Origin: Reticulitermes speratus
Lineage: Eukaryota; Arthropoda; Insecta; Blattodea; Rhinotermitidae
Assembly (NCBI GenBank): GCA_021186555.1
Contig: JAJKFL010000004.1
Span: 16,458,406 to 16,522,405, forward strand
Direction of reading: 5' to 3'
Length of the DNA: 64,000 nt
The notes beneath the pieces are model-generated. The model was not told where the DNA came from. It did not search any database and saw nothing but the letters and a program-made list of their open reading frames with translations. This document shows, in pieces, positions 44,950 to 56,182 of this stretch. Positions within the stretch are counted from its first letter, which is position 1. Each line of letters opens with the position of its first letter. A program made the translations under genes and the position numbers.

Positions 44950-45160
44950 TGCTTAAAGAAAAATTCCACTCATTCGTCACCTCGGCAGCTTTACCGCCGG
45001 GGAATAACGCGAGTACTCATTGAATAAGAGGCTATATAAGCCTTATAACCGGGCTGGAAACGAGACATCTTTCTTGCACCTGCAGGAAATCGAACTCCGG
45101 AACCTCCAGCCTGCAGCTTAGACACTAGGCAGACTACACTCTCCCGGCTCCATGTTTCTC
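44950..45160 (-). mobile_element. tRNA-derived SINE candidate
   Basis: On the minus strand GCCTAGTGTCTAAGCTGCAGG (about 45129-45109) resembles a tRNA D-arm/box A region, and GGAGTTCGATTTCC (about 45097-45084) is a box B-like T-arm. The spacing suits a tRNA head. The body runs toward 44950 and is not defined. Confidence 0.5.
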
Positions 45161-47902
45161 ACAGCAAAATCTAGCGATTTCTCTGAAGAGGAGGCCTATT
45201 AACTGTCTTCTCATTGCGATAAGGAAGAAATATATAATTTAGATAAACATTTATGCATGCTTCGTGTCTCACTCATCCTACCTTATTTTGGAAGAAATTA
45301 TGTACCTTGTTTTCAAGAAGGAAAAACTTCATGTCTACTTCGGTGGGATTCTACGTGGCTTGTAAAGTGGGTGATTCACTATATGTACATTATTTTCGAC
45401 ATTTTCCTTTGTCTGAAGGATATTTGGTATATATTCGTCCGGGAATGGAAGTAAACCGGAATTTAATGGAAGCGACTGAGTAAGCTTTTACAATATTGTT
45501 CTTACGTGATGACTGAAGCAATGTCAGCTTCTGAAACGACGTGTATGTCACAAAGAATATCTCAGATAATGGGCAAAATCCAGCATATTTTACCTACAGT
45601 GTCTAGGCGTAATGTTGATGCTGCTGGAAGAACACAGAAAAGAAGTCTATAAATTTCATTGATTGGTCACGAATTCAGAGAGGAAAGAGGACGACTTCCT
45701 AGAGGAGGCAAGGGAAGATAGAAAGAGACAGAAAAGATAGGGAAAGGCAGAAAAGAGACTAACGGTAGGAGAAACAAGCGTACAAGATAAATGTTCTGCT
45801 TCAAGACTGGGGTGCGGCTGGAGAGTAGAATACCACCAGTATCCATGATACTGCACTATGGGATTAATGAATTAGCAATTGGATCAGTCTGTGGGTACTG
45901 TAAGACCGTGATGTAAACCCTCGGATTGAATGAAAGGGAGGGATTTGTCTAAAGAATGGTTTTGTGAGGTGGAAAAGAAAACATTTACTGAATGGCACCA
46001 TGTAGGGTTCCAAAGGTTTACGTAAACCTTGGTAATCAGTCTCGTGACTATGGAAGTTGATTGTTAAGCCGTCAAAGACATGACTCATAGTGTCATCTTT
46101 GGTAAGAAAGACACCGACAAAGGAAGGTAGCGTGATGACAATATTCAGCAGAATATTATATTACAAAAAAGAAATCCGATAACAAAGAATGTAATACCTT
46201 AGAGGGGAAAATTTTAGGCTCTCATAGTATTGTGAGTGGAGATTCAAGCCCTCTGAGAAGTTACACAATGTCTTGTGGTAATTAGTTACCGACGTTTAGA
46301 AGAACTGTATTGACGTCGTGGCCAGTCATTGCAAGAAGAGGCTATATAACACTGAAAAAGAAACACTTGAGATCCTTCGACAGGTCGGTGGATATTTACC
46401 AGTCGACACCACTTAAAAACCGCCGAAGACTTGAATCTCCAAACCCGGAACTTGCTTTATAAAATCGCTGGATTCCTTATTCGTTAACCCGTTAGAGTAG
46501 TGTTTATTTAATTCCTGGGTGGTGTGAGACCGAGTCCCTTGGTACTGCGGTTCCTAATTTGTTTATTATATCACTTACAGACGAAAGAGGAATGAATGAC
46601 AGAATAATAACTGACAGGGTAAAACCAAAATACCGGAGATAAAACTGTCGCAGTCCCACTTAGTACACCACATATCCAACATGGACTACACTTGGGTCGT
46701 AGACGGGCATCCGCAGTGAGAATTCGGTAATATGATCTATGGCGCCTCCAAATATTGCGATCACTCGGCGTACCACCTGTTTTAACATTAAAAATTTGCT
46801 TCATTTTGCACACTTACGTGTTTCGTATAATTCTCAGGGTATAGAACTATTATTTCCCTAAGCATCACCAACAGATCATTCGTTATGAAGGACAGACAGT
46901 GTGCGGGAAACTGGTGTATGCAAAGCAGACGTCAGAGCTTTCTTTGCAGACACTAGCAGTCTATAATATCTATCACTGACAAGGCAAAATTCCTGCTACT
47001 CATTATCTCCTCTGCATTCCGATAGACCTGCGGAGGTATAATTAAGCAGTGACAACGTGAACTGCATTTTACTTAGGCTATAAATATTTTAATTAATTAT
47101 ATGCGAATAACCAATAGCCAGAGTAATGTAAATACTTGGCCGTTTAATTGCTCCTCTTATAAGCAAAACTGAACCCTGTTTTCTTCTTCTAGATAAATTT
47201 AATGGCATGCTCAAAATTCTCATTACAGCTACAGAAATAATTGGCTTCCGTTTGACAGGCGCTGGTTATGGCAAAGACCCACGGTCTGGAGCTGAAATAC
47301 AAGCTTAAGATTTCTAAGTTCTTGTAAGATATTCTCGGGGCCAATTATAAACATTTCGGGATGCTGTGTAGGTATGGCTTCAAGTACACATGCGTTAGGA
47401 GATCATAAAGTGATATGGATATTTCACAAATACCATCTGTATCAATTTTATGATCAGATCTGATCTCTTTTCATATCAGCCTCAAAAGTATTCTTGGACT
47501 TGTCTAAAAATGTTTGCTATACGAAAGTATGAAGTAAATTATGATGTGGTTTAATGTATTTTTCTAATTCTTTGTGTATCAGTAACAATACCTGTAATTA
47601 CTTATAATTATTTTTTATTCAGACATCAGAATTAATGTTTTTGTAATATTAAAATTACATACTCTACATGCAGTCACATCAGGCTCTTCAAATTAAACAT
47701 ACCAGACACGTTTCAAACGAGTTATTTGAAATAGACATTTCCCCATATTTTGAGAAGCAGAATCCTGATATAAAAAATACAACTGCGTTTTAAATAGTAC
47801 TTCATTTTAATAAGTTAAATGGCCTACTTGTTATTGAAAATAGAATGATAGGGCAGGTACTCTTACAATCCGTGATTTCAGGATTTCGCTGCAATGTTGG
47901 TG
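45161..47902. other. Non-coding stretch, nothing recognised
   Basis: Purine-rich patch at 45660-45780. Frames such as 45253-45483 and 46571-46813 lack recognisable domains. No tRNA-like boxes were found. Confidence 0.45.
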
Positions 47903-48115
47903 AGATCTGCGCTCCTCTGGTGTATTACGCAGGGTCAAATGGTAATCTTTTACCGACTTTTCGGGACAACGTATGGGTCCCATCTTCAAGGGTCAAGAAT
48001 TCCAAGTTCTTCTTGGACTTCTTGAACCTTGAAGATGGAACCGATACGTTGTCCCGAAACGTCGGTAAAGGATTGCCACTCGACGTTGCGTAATACCCCA
48101 GAAGAACGAAGATCT
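47903..48115. repeat. Foldback element, AGATCTGC family, copy 2 (long hairpin)
   Basis: Arms of about 100 bases (47903-48002 and 48016-48115) are nearly perfect inverted repeats with a very short loop. Matching pairs include GTATTACGCA/TGCGTAATAC, TTTTACCGAC/GTCGGTAAAG, CGGGACAACGTAT/ATACGTTGTCCCG and CATCTTCAAGG/CCTTGAAGATG. The outer ends and the CGGGA core match the element at 2571-2691. No coding. Confidence 0.85.
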
Positions 48116-49640
48116 AGTCTTACATGTTTATTGAAGATATCAGTACTGCCTCTTATAAGAGACCAACATGGAACATGACGGAATGCGTGGTAACGGAAAT
48201 GTTGCACATAACAGTTAGATAACACAAAAAATACCCTTTAAAGTCAGGCTACGATAAATGATTCAGAATGAAGTATATGCCAAATCCTATTAACTGCATT
48301 GAAACATTAATTACATATGCATGTTGTAGTGTTGAAATTTATACGTAGAAGAAATACAAATACTCCCCAGTTTACAGAGTATTACGTCCCGGACGAACTA
48401 CTGAAATTCAAATTTTTAGCAAGCCGGAATTCAGTACGCACATGGTCGAATTTGTGTGTAGATAGAAGGGAGTGCAGTTAAAATCCAAACTCCAAAACAC
48501 CGGAAACGAATCAGCCACAGAATGACCATCACCCTCACCCCCACCCCCAATCTGTGTTAAAGCCCAACAGTGATCTCCCGCAACTTTCTTCTCATTGCTG
48601 TTTCATTACCGCAATAAAAAATTCGGCGCTTTTGAAAAATATTATAACTTGAATTTCCCTAGACGTTTTTAAAATTGCATGTCTGACATATCACATACTG
48701 GATCAACTACATACATGTAATAGATTGCTGTTGGCTTAACACAACACAAACCAGTTATTCAAAGAAGTTTGATAGCAGACTCAATTTACAATCAGGAATT
48801 GAAATATTATATCATATTTTAATTATATAAATGTAATGAATCTTCACTAAACATTATTTCTGTAATAAAATTAAGGAATATGAGAAGAACAGCGTATATA
48901 TAAGAATGGGAAAAAATGAGAAATACAGTCATACCACGACATAGAGCCATTCTCAATTGGCGCCCTTGAACATCAATTAAGAGGAATTCCTTGTTATACG
49001 ACATCTAAATTACCGCCAAACTCAACATACCGCCACAAATTGCAATATACAAGCAGTTGTGTTATATTGGAATTTGACAGTATATACAAAATCGGAAAGT
49101 AAGAGACCATCTGTAAGATCTATTTAGAGATACAAGGGTAATATTAAAAGAGACCTCACATAAATAGGTTGTGGGTATGCGGAATGTATTCATTCACTCA
49201 GGACAGGGACCAGAAGCGAATTTTTGTGAATACTGTATCGAATTTTCGTACTCAATAGAAGGCAGTAAAAGCTACGTAACGAAATGTTCGTGCTTCTATA
49301 AAATTAGTGGTGCAGGTATAGCCTGAAAACACAAAGGCATTGCGTCACTAACGAACACAGAAGAGAAGGAAATTTCTGTTAGCGAGAACATTCTCTATGC
49401 AGAGTTCTGCAGTATTGATTTTTACACTCTGCTTGTATGTGAACTTATTCTGCAGTTCAGTCGTAATTTGCATACTGTGTAATACAAAGGAATTAGACAG
49501 CAAAGGAGAATGTGCACGTATATAATTACGAGTGTATGATCCTATAGCTGCAAGGCTCAAAGTGAATAACATTTCAGAGGTGTGACATGAAATTTGGGGA
49601 CTGTGAACGATAATAATTTTCTCCATTAAGACTCATATCT
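48116..49640. other. Non-coding stretch, nothing recognised
   Basis: AT-rich; a short C-rich patch (CACCCTCACCCCCACCCCC) lies near 48531-48549. No family motifs. Confidence 0.45.
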
Positions 49641-49646
49641 TCTGGG

Positions 49647-49776
49647 ATGTGACGCCATGTAGTCTGGTAAAATGTTGTCAAAGTTTTGGAGGTATATACC
49701 GCACATAATTTCAGGTTCGAATCAGAATTCAGAGGCACTCTTTCGTAACATTCTGGCAGAATAGACGGCGTCACAT
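49647..49776. repeat. Small MITE-like element with terminal inverted repeats
   Basis: ATGTGACGCC at 49647-49656 is perfectly inverted at 49767-49776. The match continues imperfectly for about 20 more bases (14 of 20). The interior includes TTTTGGAGGTATATACCG and CAGGTTCGAATC. Partial relatives of the end sequence (GGGATGTGAGGCCGTGT near 57093 and GGAATGTGACGCCATG near 20319) hint at a family. Confidence 0.55.
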
Positions 49777-51544
49777 AAACGAAGTCTGAGATAATGTGCT
49801 CGTCCGATACGTTTACAAACCTCTACCAGGCTTTACGGAGGCATATCCTGGAATAACACATTTCTGATAAACAATTCACCCATTTTTAAAAATGGTATCG
49901 TGAGAAACTAAGATGCAATGGTTTGGACCGAATTTCTCTAGGTCAGCTTAGGGACACAGGCTGTTATGAACACGTTATTAAAACTTAGACTTTCATACAT
50001 TCGGGACATTACTTGACTAGCGGAGGAAGGCTTAGCTTCTCAGAAAAAGATGTTCTCCGTGGAGTTATTTAATATTTCTTGTGGTGCGTGCAATATTTTT
50101 GCATCACTCCTAAGATAGTTCATACGTATAATGAATATACTCATCACCCAAGGTTACTCGGTATGACTCAAGAAAAACTCGCAACAAGCAGCTAGTTTTT
50201 TACGTAAAAGCAAATGTAAGATATAAGAACACCTAATCACCTAATGTTTTATATCTGACGTTCTTCTGGCGGTTATTTTGACTATGAAATACTTGCACCT
50301 GCGTCAGAAACGTTAGTATCCATATATCAAACTACACGGCATCCGATTACAGAGGAACGAAATGTTGTTAGAATAAATATATTTTACGTAAACATATATT
50401 AACCCACTAACTTAGACATACTTCATATTAGACAATTTTTCTTCTGACTGCAAAGAATTATTCGTTTGCTTGAGAGACTTCCCGGATATTTATCAGCATT
50501 GCTAAAAACACGCCATTCAAAGACTTCCTCAGTGATTCCAAACCACTTCAGAATTTCACAATATTTCACATTAATCTGTCAAATATGAGAACTTTTAATA
50601 AATTCTTGACACGTACTTCCCAGTATTACACCAGTTCTAGAGGAACGTAATTTGGTTTTAAGAATTTATATCTTAAAATAATTGAATAATTATAATTATG
50701 ATTCCACACTTCTGAATTAAAAGTTGTTTTTTTACGTCACAAAGAAACACACATGTACAAAATAGTCTCTCACAGAAGAGTGTAAAAATACAAAGTGGGA
50801 GTGAGAAAACAGTGTTTAAAAAGTGTTTATTAGTAACATGTTTTTAAAATTACAACTTGATTTACATACCAGTAACTATATTTCTACACAAGCGGCACAA
50901 ACTTTACTTGACAAAAAATAATAAACAGTGAATTTTTAAAACATTTGACAAGCTCTTATGAAAACATTACAGAGTGAGTTTAGACATTGCATGAAAATTA
51001 GGCAAGGAAATAAATTAATAGTTTGTTACATTCCAATGAGAATAAGGAAAAATTAGACTTAATTAATGTCAGCTTTAATTATTACAAATATCACTTGCAA
51101 GTATATTTTAATCGGAAGAATTTAGAATAAATTTAAATACTTGAGATGTACCCAGATAGTAAAAATATTTGTAATATGATTAACCTTATGACCTTTCTAA
51201 ATTAAAGGTTTTTAGCACTTGGAAATTACAAATAAATTGTTTAATTATGATACTATCTCATTTTAAAGCATTCAAGGATTTCAGAAATGGAACTTACAGA
51301 GCTGCTGGTGTCCGGTTACTATGCAAGTTCCATTAGCATTAGTTCGTAAGTTTATTAATTAAATGCATTTAATGCGATAAACGATTTTTTTGGATGCTAC
51401 TCTAACATCTGGATTAGGAACTTGGAAATCCACAAGTAGGAATGTAAAGTGCAGGAACAAATGTCCCAGTGTTATATTTTGAGTGCGCTATTTTGCTAAG
51501 ATTATGATGCGTTGGTGATAAATGAATGAATAATTATAGAGCAT
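49777..51544. other. Non-coding AT-rich stretch, nothing recognised
   Basis: Very AT-rich (especially 50640-51250), with no long frames and no recognised repeats. Confidence 0.5.
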
Positions 51545-51730
51545 TGGTTGAATGATAACGACAAGGAAAAATTAAAGTACTCGGAGAAAACCCACAGTGC
51601 TATTGAGCCTGCCACAAATACCAGATGGACTTGCCTGGATATGAACCCACGATAATAGGCCGACGAATAACTGCCTGAGGTTTAGGGCACATGTAGCTAC
51701 TTCTTAACCAATGCAGCGCCTCTGCTTGGT
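51545..51730 (-). mobile_element. tRNA-derived SINE
   Basis: The minus strand has a tRNA-like head, AGGCGCTGCATTGGTTAAG (about 51722-51704, box A-like) and GTGGGTTCATATCC (about 51649-51636, box B-like). The body word CTGTGGGTTTTCTCCGAGTA (about 51600-51580) is a variant of the CCGTGGGTTTTCTCCGG core shared by many insect SINEs. Confidence 0.65.
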
Positions 51731-52289
51731 TGAGGTTAACTAAAACAGGACTTTTTCGCTATTCTGGAGGTACTCGATTCCACGCACGTCTGCAGCGCCT
51801 TCTATTCTAGGGTGCATGCTTGTTTTGTTGTTATATTTGCAGCAAGGAATAGAGCCTTGAAAAAGGAGACACATATTCCCTCTCCAGTCCTTTCCAATTT
51901 AACGTACGTATGCCCCTAACTTCCATGTTTCCAACATAAGAATCTCTAAAGAGCGCGTACGTTTGACGACAAATCGTTAAGTAAGTTACGAATGGATTAA
52001 GCAATTTTGGAACCCATACAAGTCCTTAAATGTGTAGCTGATATTTGACACCGATTTTGTTGCCTTGTTGATAAATGTAGGCACAGTATCCTTTTAACTA
52101 TAATAAATCCACAAATTTAATTTCAATTTCCAACGGGTGTATTCCATAAATACTACTATCAAGATTAAACAACTAAATCCATGAAACAGCATCCTTCAGG
52201 GACTGACAATGTCGGAGATGGTAACGCAACTTCCCAAATTTCATGTAATACGAAATTGAATTTTTGGGTTCAAAATATCCCACTACTGG

Positions 52290-52620
52290 TCGCTGTACCG
52301 ACCCAGATGAATGCAGCCCAACTCTAACTTTTAAAGATACAATTTAAAATTTCCTTCCAAGTAATATCTCTGTCTCAAAGGCGGTCTCTTCTTTTTCATA
52401 CTAAACCTTATGTGTACACATTACTTCGTCAGTGCGTCCTACAGGCCCAGCCCATTTTATCCTCCTTCATTCAATCACTGTAAGGGTATTTGTAGAAATA
52501 AAACAATACGAATCCCCTTATTAAGCAGCTTCCTTCTTAGACTCATGTTTTCCAGGCGCTCAATATTTCTTCGTCCTTAGGTTGAACAGCCGACTGCAAT
52601 TAATATTCAGCTAATTATGT
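52290..52620 (-). pseudogene. Probable LINE C-terminal remnant
   Basis: Minus-strand pieces IERLENMSLRRKLL (about 52565-52520) and RRIKWAGPVGRTDEVMC (about 52470-52420) resemble the 'ENxVLRRIF ... [12 protein letters not shown]' order of RTE-type tails. Stops are common. Weak but ordered. Confidence 0.4.
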
Positions 52621-54274
52621 TAGACCTGTTATTATAATTGTACCAAATTCCCAATCTTAAATATTCTTTCATTCCTTAAAGGTTTATACTTGACCAGGAC
52701 ACAAAAATTATCATGTCATACACTATAGCCTACTACTTGTTTAACATTATCCTTTACTAGTCGTTCTGTGCGCGTAAATTGAAAGAAGAATCTGATGGTT
52801 AAAAAATTGTCGCACCGATATCTGTACCTTATGGTAGTGAATAAAAGTTTTGTCAAAGTTCTAACCACATATTTTTCCAGAAAGCGAGAAGATTAGTTTA
52901 AAATAACTTTCTTACAAATTCTATTACCTTCACGGATAATTTAATATATGAAGCATGTTTAAATTAATGGCACATCCAAGTGAAATTGACATAATTCAGA
53001 CTTGAAAGGAGTGAAGTAAAATTACGTTAATGAAACGTGTTCAATCAGTCACAATTAAAACTTCTAAGCTGAGTGCAGAATGCGCTTATACGAAGTTACT
53101 TCAGAAATTTTAGCTCAGATATGAATTTAAATTTTGAAATCATTACCTTGAAGTAAAAACAGGTTGTACACAACGGAGAAGTAACCTTTAATCCCATGAA
53201 AAATATTCACAGTTTATGGAAATTCACTTTTTTACAGCAACCGCAAAATAATGTAGAAACTCTTGGGAGCTCATACCTACGTAACAGACCAGTAGCTAAG
53301 AATACGGTTGTCATGCCTGCTACTGTACTGCCACCATGTAGGGAGCTGAGATTCTGGAGGGGATAAATCCTCCCTGGAACAGATTCCAATGCAGGATAGG
53401 CTCATATTACACTGAAATTGACAGTGTAATTTGTATATTCACGGATGACTCACTTAATTCATTTCTCGAGTTTAAATTCGTAAAACGTTACTTCATTGAG
53501 GCAGGAGGGTAAAGAATAACTTCTACATTCCTGAGGTACAAGGTGCTGAATATTTTGCGTCAAGAATATATCGAAATTCCAACCTCGCCTTTTCAATAGA
53601 AGTCAGTCGACCTGACTAAAATGTTTCAGCTTTGAAGACTTTGAATATAAATTCCTAATTATAAGGTAAATGTTTATTAAAGCACACATAATATTTAACA
53701 AAACTTAATTATGATTTTACAAATTGCATCAGTAAATTTTCAAGGAATTATACTAGCCGACCTCTTACGATAACAATAATACTTTGTACTGTGTTTATGT
53801 TGTTATAAATTTGCAATTTATACCACAAATTTTCTTACCACAAGGAGTCTAATGATCTGTAATCTGCGAAGAGAGACTTGAAATAAGCATGCAGAATTTT
53901 ATACGGAAAATTTGAAGGAAAGAGAGAGACGTCTTTCCAGCTATAAGCATAGATATGGTATTAAAGTACAGCAAAAATACGTGTAAATTAGATATGAGGG
54001 TGTGGCGTGGCTTCATCTGGCTTAGGATACGAGAACGTGATGGTATATGGAGTTGAAGGCCGTTTATAAAGCTTCTGATCTTGTAGAAGTCAAGGATCGT
54101 GAGTTGGAGTCCCTTCTGAGACGTGACTATGTATCTTTTGTACACTGTTTGTGTTTTCCTATGTACGTAAAGGCCTTGCGACAGGCTGATCGCTTGTCCA
54201 AGGGTTCCTTCCACGAGAGAATGGAAAAATGCTGCCAACTGCTAAGATTATAGCGTCGCAGGTAGATTAGTGAG
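52621..54274. other. Non-coding stretch, nothing recognised
   Basis: Short chance frames only (for example 53849-54238). Confidence 0.45.
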
Positions 54275-54400
54275 TTAGTGGAATGTTACTGGAAAAATCC
54301 GTCCAAGTTCACTTTGTCTACCATAAGTCCCTTGTAGACTAACTTGGGTTCGAACACAGTGAGAGACAGGCGAATTACCGTATGAGCCACGGCACGGCAT
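54275..54400 (-). mobile_element. tRNA-derived SINE candidate
   Basis: On the minus strand CCGTGGCTCATACGGTAATT (about 54393-54374) is box A-like and GTGTTCGAACCC (about 54357-54346) is box B-like, with normal tRNA-head spacing. The head is too diverged at the acceptor ends to be a tRNA gene. Confidence 0.5.
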
Positions 54401-55339
54401 GGAGTCCTGTAAAATGTCTACATGCAATATTAAGAAGGCCAGTAAACGTAGGCTCTGGACCGCACTTGCCTGTATTGCCATGCATTTAAATTAGAGACAC
54501 ACGTATGAGCTAAAGTTAACTTCTCAAAAAGGGTTCAGGTCCACTGAGTAGTAACATTTCCACCACAAAAATCGATCAATTATTCCTTAAATTAGAATCG
54601 GAGTAAATTATCCGTTTTGTATATTTCAACCTGCCCAGGAACAATAAATTGTCAGGGTCCCTGAACTCGGTTTTAGCCGAGGATGGTAACATGGAACATA
54701 AATTCATTTCACAACAAAGGCCAGTTTGATATGTTATGACACCAAAGTCTATTTTTTTGCTTCCGTATGCGAAGTTTCAACAGAGTCGTTCCCACACAAG
54801 AAAAAGTTTCGTCCTGCGGTTGTAATATCCGCACTAATCGAAACGAGAACCGCACATGTTTCAGCACAAAGTTATCTAATACATAACTTCATTAGACATT
54901 CCCCATTATAAATGCATTGAATCTTGGGGGGGGGGGGGTGAGAGTGTTCCAACCACAGAGTGACTAGACATGTTCGATCAATTAATTCAAGTCCTTTAAG
55001 ATCCTGTTTGGTGTCCTCACTGGAAAATGTAACGAGCCGTAGCCTAGTGATGGAGTTCGCCCCGTCTCTTTCCCTTCGAATTCTGTCAGTATATCCTTTA
55101 AACTGTACAATCTAAAATGTTTCTGTGTACTTTAATAACACTGACATTTACCTATGTCTGCAAAAAAAAAACAATCCTGAAATCTTCAGGTACGGAATTT
55201 ATCTGAATTTTATAAATCATATTTAAAAATAATTTTGACGTAAAATAAAACAAATGCAAAACATCTAGAGGAGACCCACGCGTATACACGTGCAGAGGTT
55301 TTTCCAACGGCACAACAGTCCCTAGTGAGCCAGGGCCTT
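54401..55339. other. Non-coding stretch with a poly-G tract
   Basis: 13 G at 54926-54938. Otherwise nothing recognised. Confidence 0.45.
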
Positions 55340-55560
55340 CTTATTATCGAGTCTTCACAATCAGACACAGTTAGACACACCACAGTCGGTAGGACTCCTC
55401 TGGACGAGTGATCAGCCCGACGAAGATACCTCTACATGACAACATACAACACTCACAAGAGACAGACATCCATACCCCCGGTGGGATTCGAAACCACAAT
55501 TCCAGCAAGCGAACGACCGCACACCCACGCCTTTAACTGAGCGTCCACTGGGATCGGCAC
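55340..55560 (-). mobile_element. tRNA-derived SINE, copy B
   Basis: It shares the ordered words of copy A at 19655-19925 (CGGTAGG, ACGAGTGATCAGC, ACATCCAT, GGGATTCGAA, CCAGCAA, GGGATCxG), in the same strand orientation. The box B-like word is at about 55485-55496. Some words differ, so the copies are old. Confidence 0.7.
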
Positions 55561-56027
55561 ACATGCAAATAGATATATTAATTAAATTAATTAAAATTTC
55601 TTTTCACAAATTCAATGTTAATGTGAACAGAAGTTTTAACAGTTTTGTGTGGCAGTGACACATGCTATCATACTTTGGCTGAACAACGTGCAAGTCTCTA
55701 AAAAGGGACCCGGGAAATTTTTTAACCGAAAATGAACAGAAGAAAAGACTATAACAGGAGTCCTAGTGATACGAACACGTCACCTGGTAATGGTACTGAC
55801 ATAGGATAAGGAATTCAGAAGGCTGCCTACAGTGAATACAAATACAAAAAGTGCGTACAAAATTTTCGTTACAAATTGTCTACATGGAAGACCGAAGTAT
55901 AAGACGGAAGATTAATATTAATCTTAGTAACTCGTAAACTTGGGAAATGAATAATAATTTTGAATAAAAGGTTGAACATTAACCACTGTCCAATGCTAAA
56001 TAGTCATGCAGTTTTGATAATTGAAAC
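55561..56027. other. Non-coding stretch, nothing recognised
   Basis: No motifs or repeats noticed. Confidence 0.45.
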
Positions 56028-56182
56028 TCCATCCATCTTCAAGTGGAAAGGGGAGAGAAGGAATATATTCTGATGGGCCCGTTAGAAAGAGCTAGACGAA
56101 AGGGTACATGGAGAGAGGATAGGTCTTTCTAATGGGCCCACTACAGTAAGTTCGATTTCTCCACTTTCAATCTGAAGATGGA
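56028..56182. repeat. Foldback element, CTCCATCTTC type
   Basis: The left arm 56028-56090 and right arm 56124-56182 are inverted copies. Matching pairs include CATCTTCAA/CTGAAGATG, TGATGGGCCCGTTAGAAAGA and TCTTTCTAATGGGCCCACTA. Directly after it comes GACAGATGAAGTCTCCGATACG, and about 200 bases on is CTACGTTTCGGAGATCTG, echoing the CGTTTCGG core of the AGATCTGC foldbacks. Confidence 0.65.
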
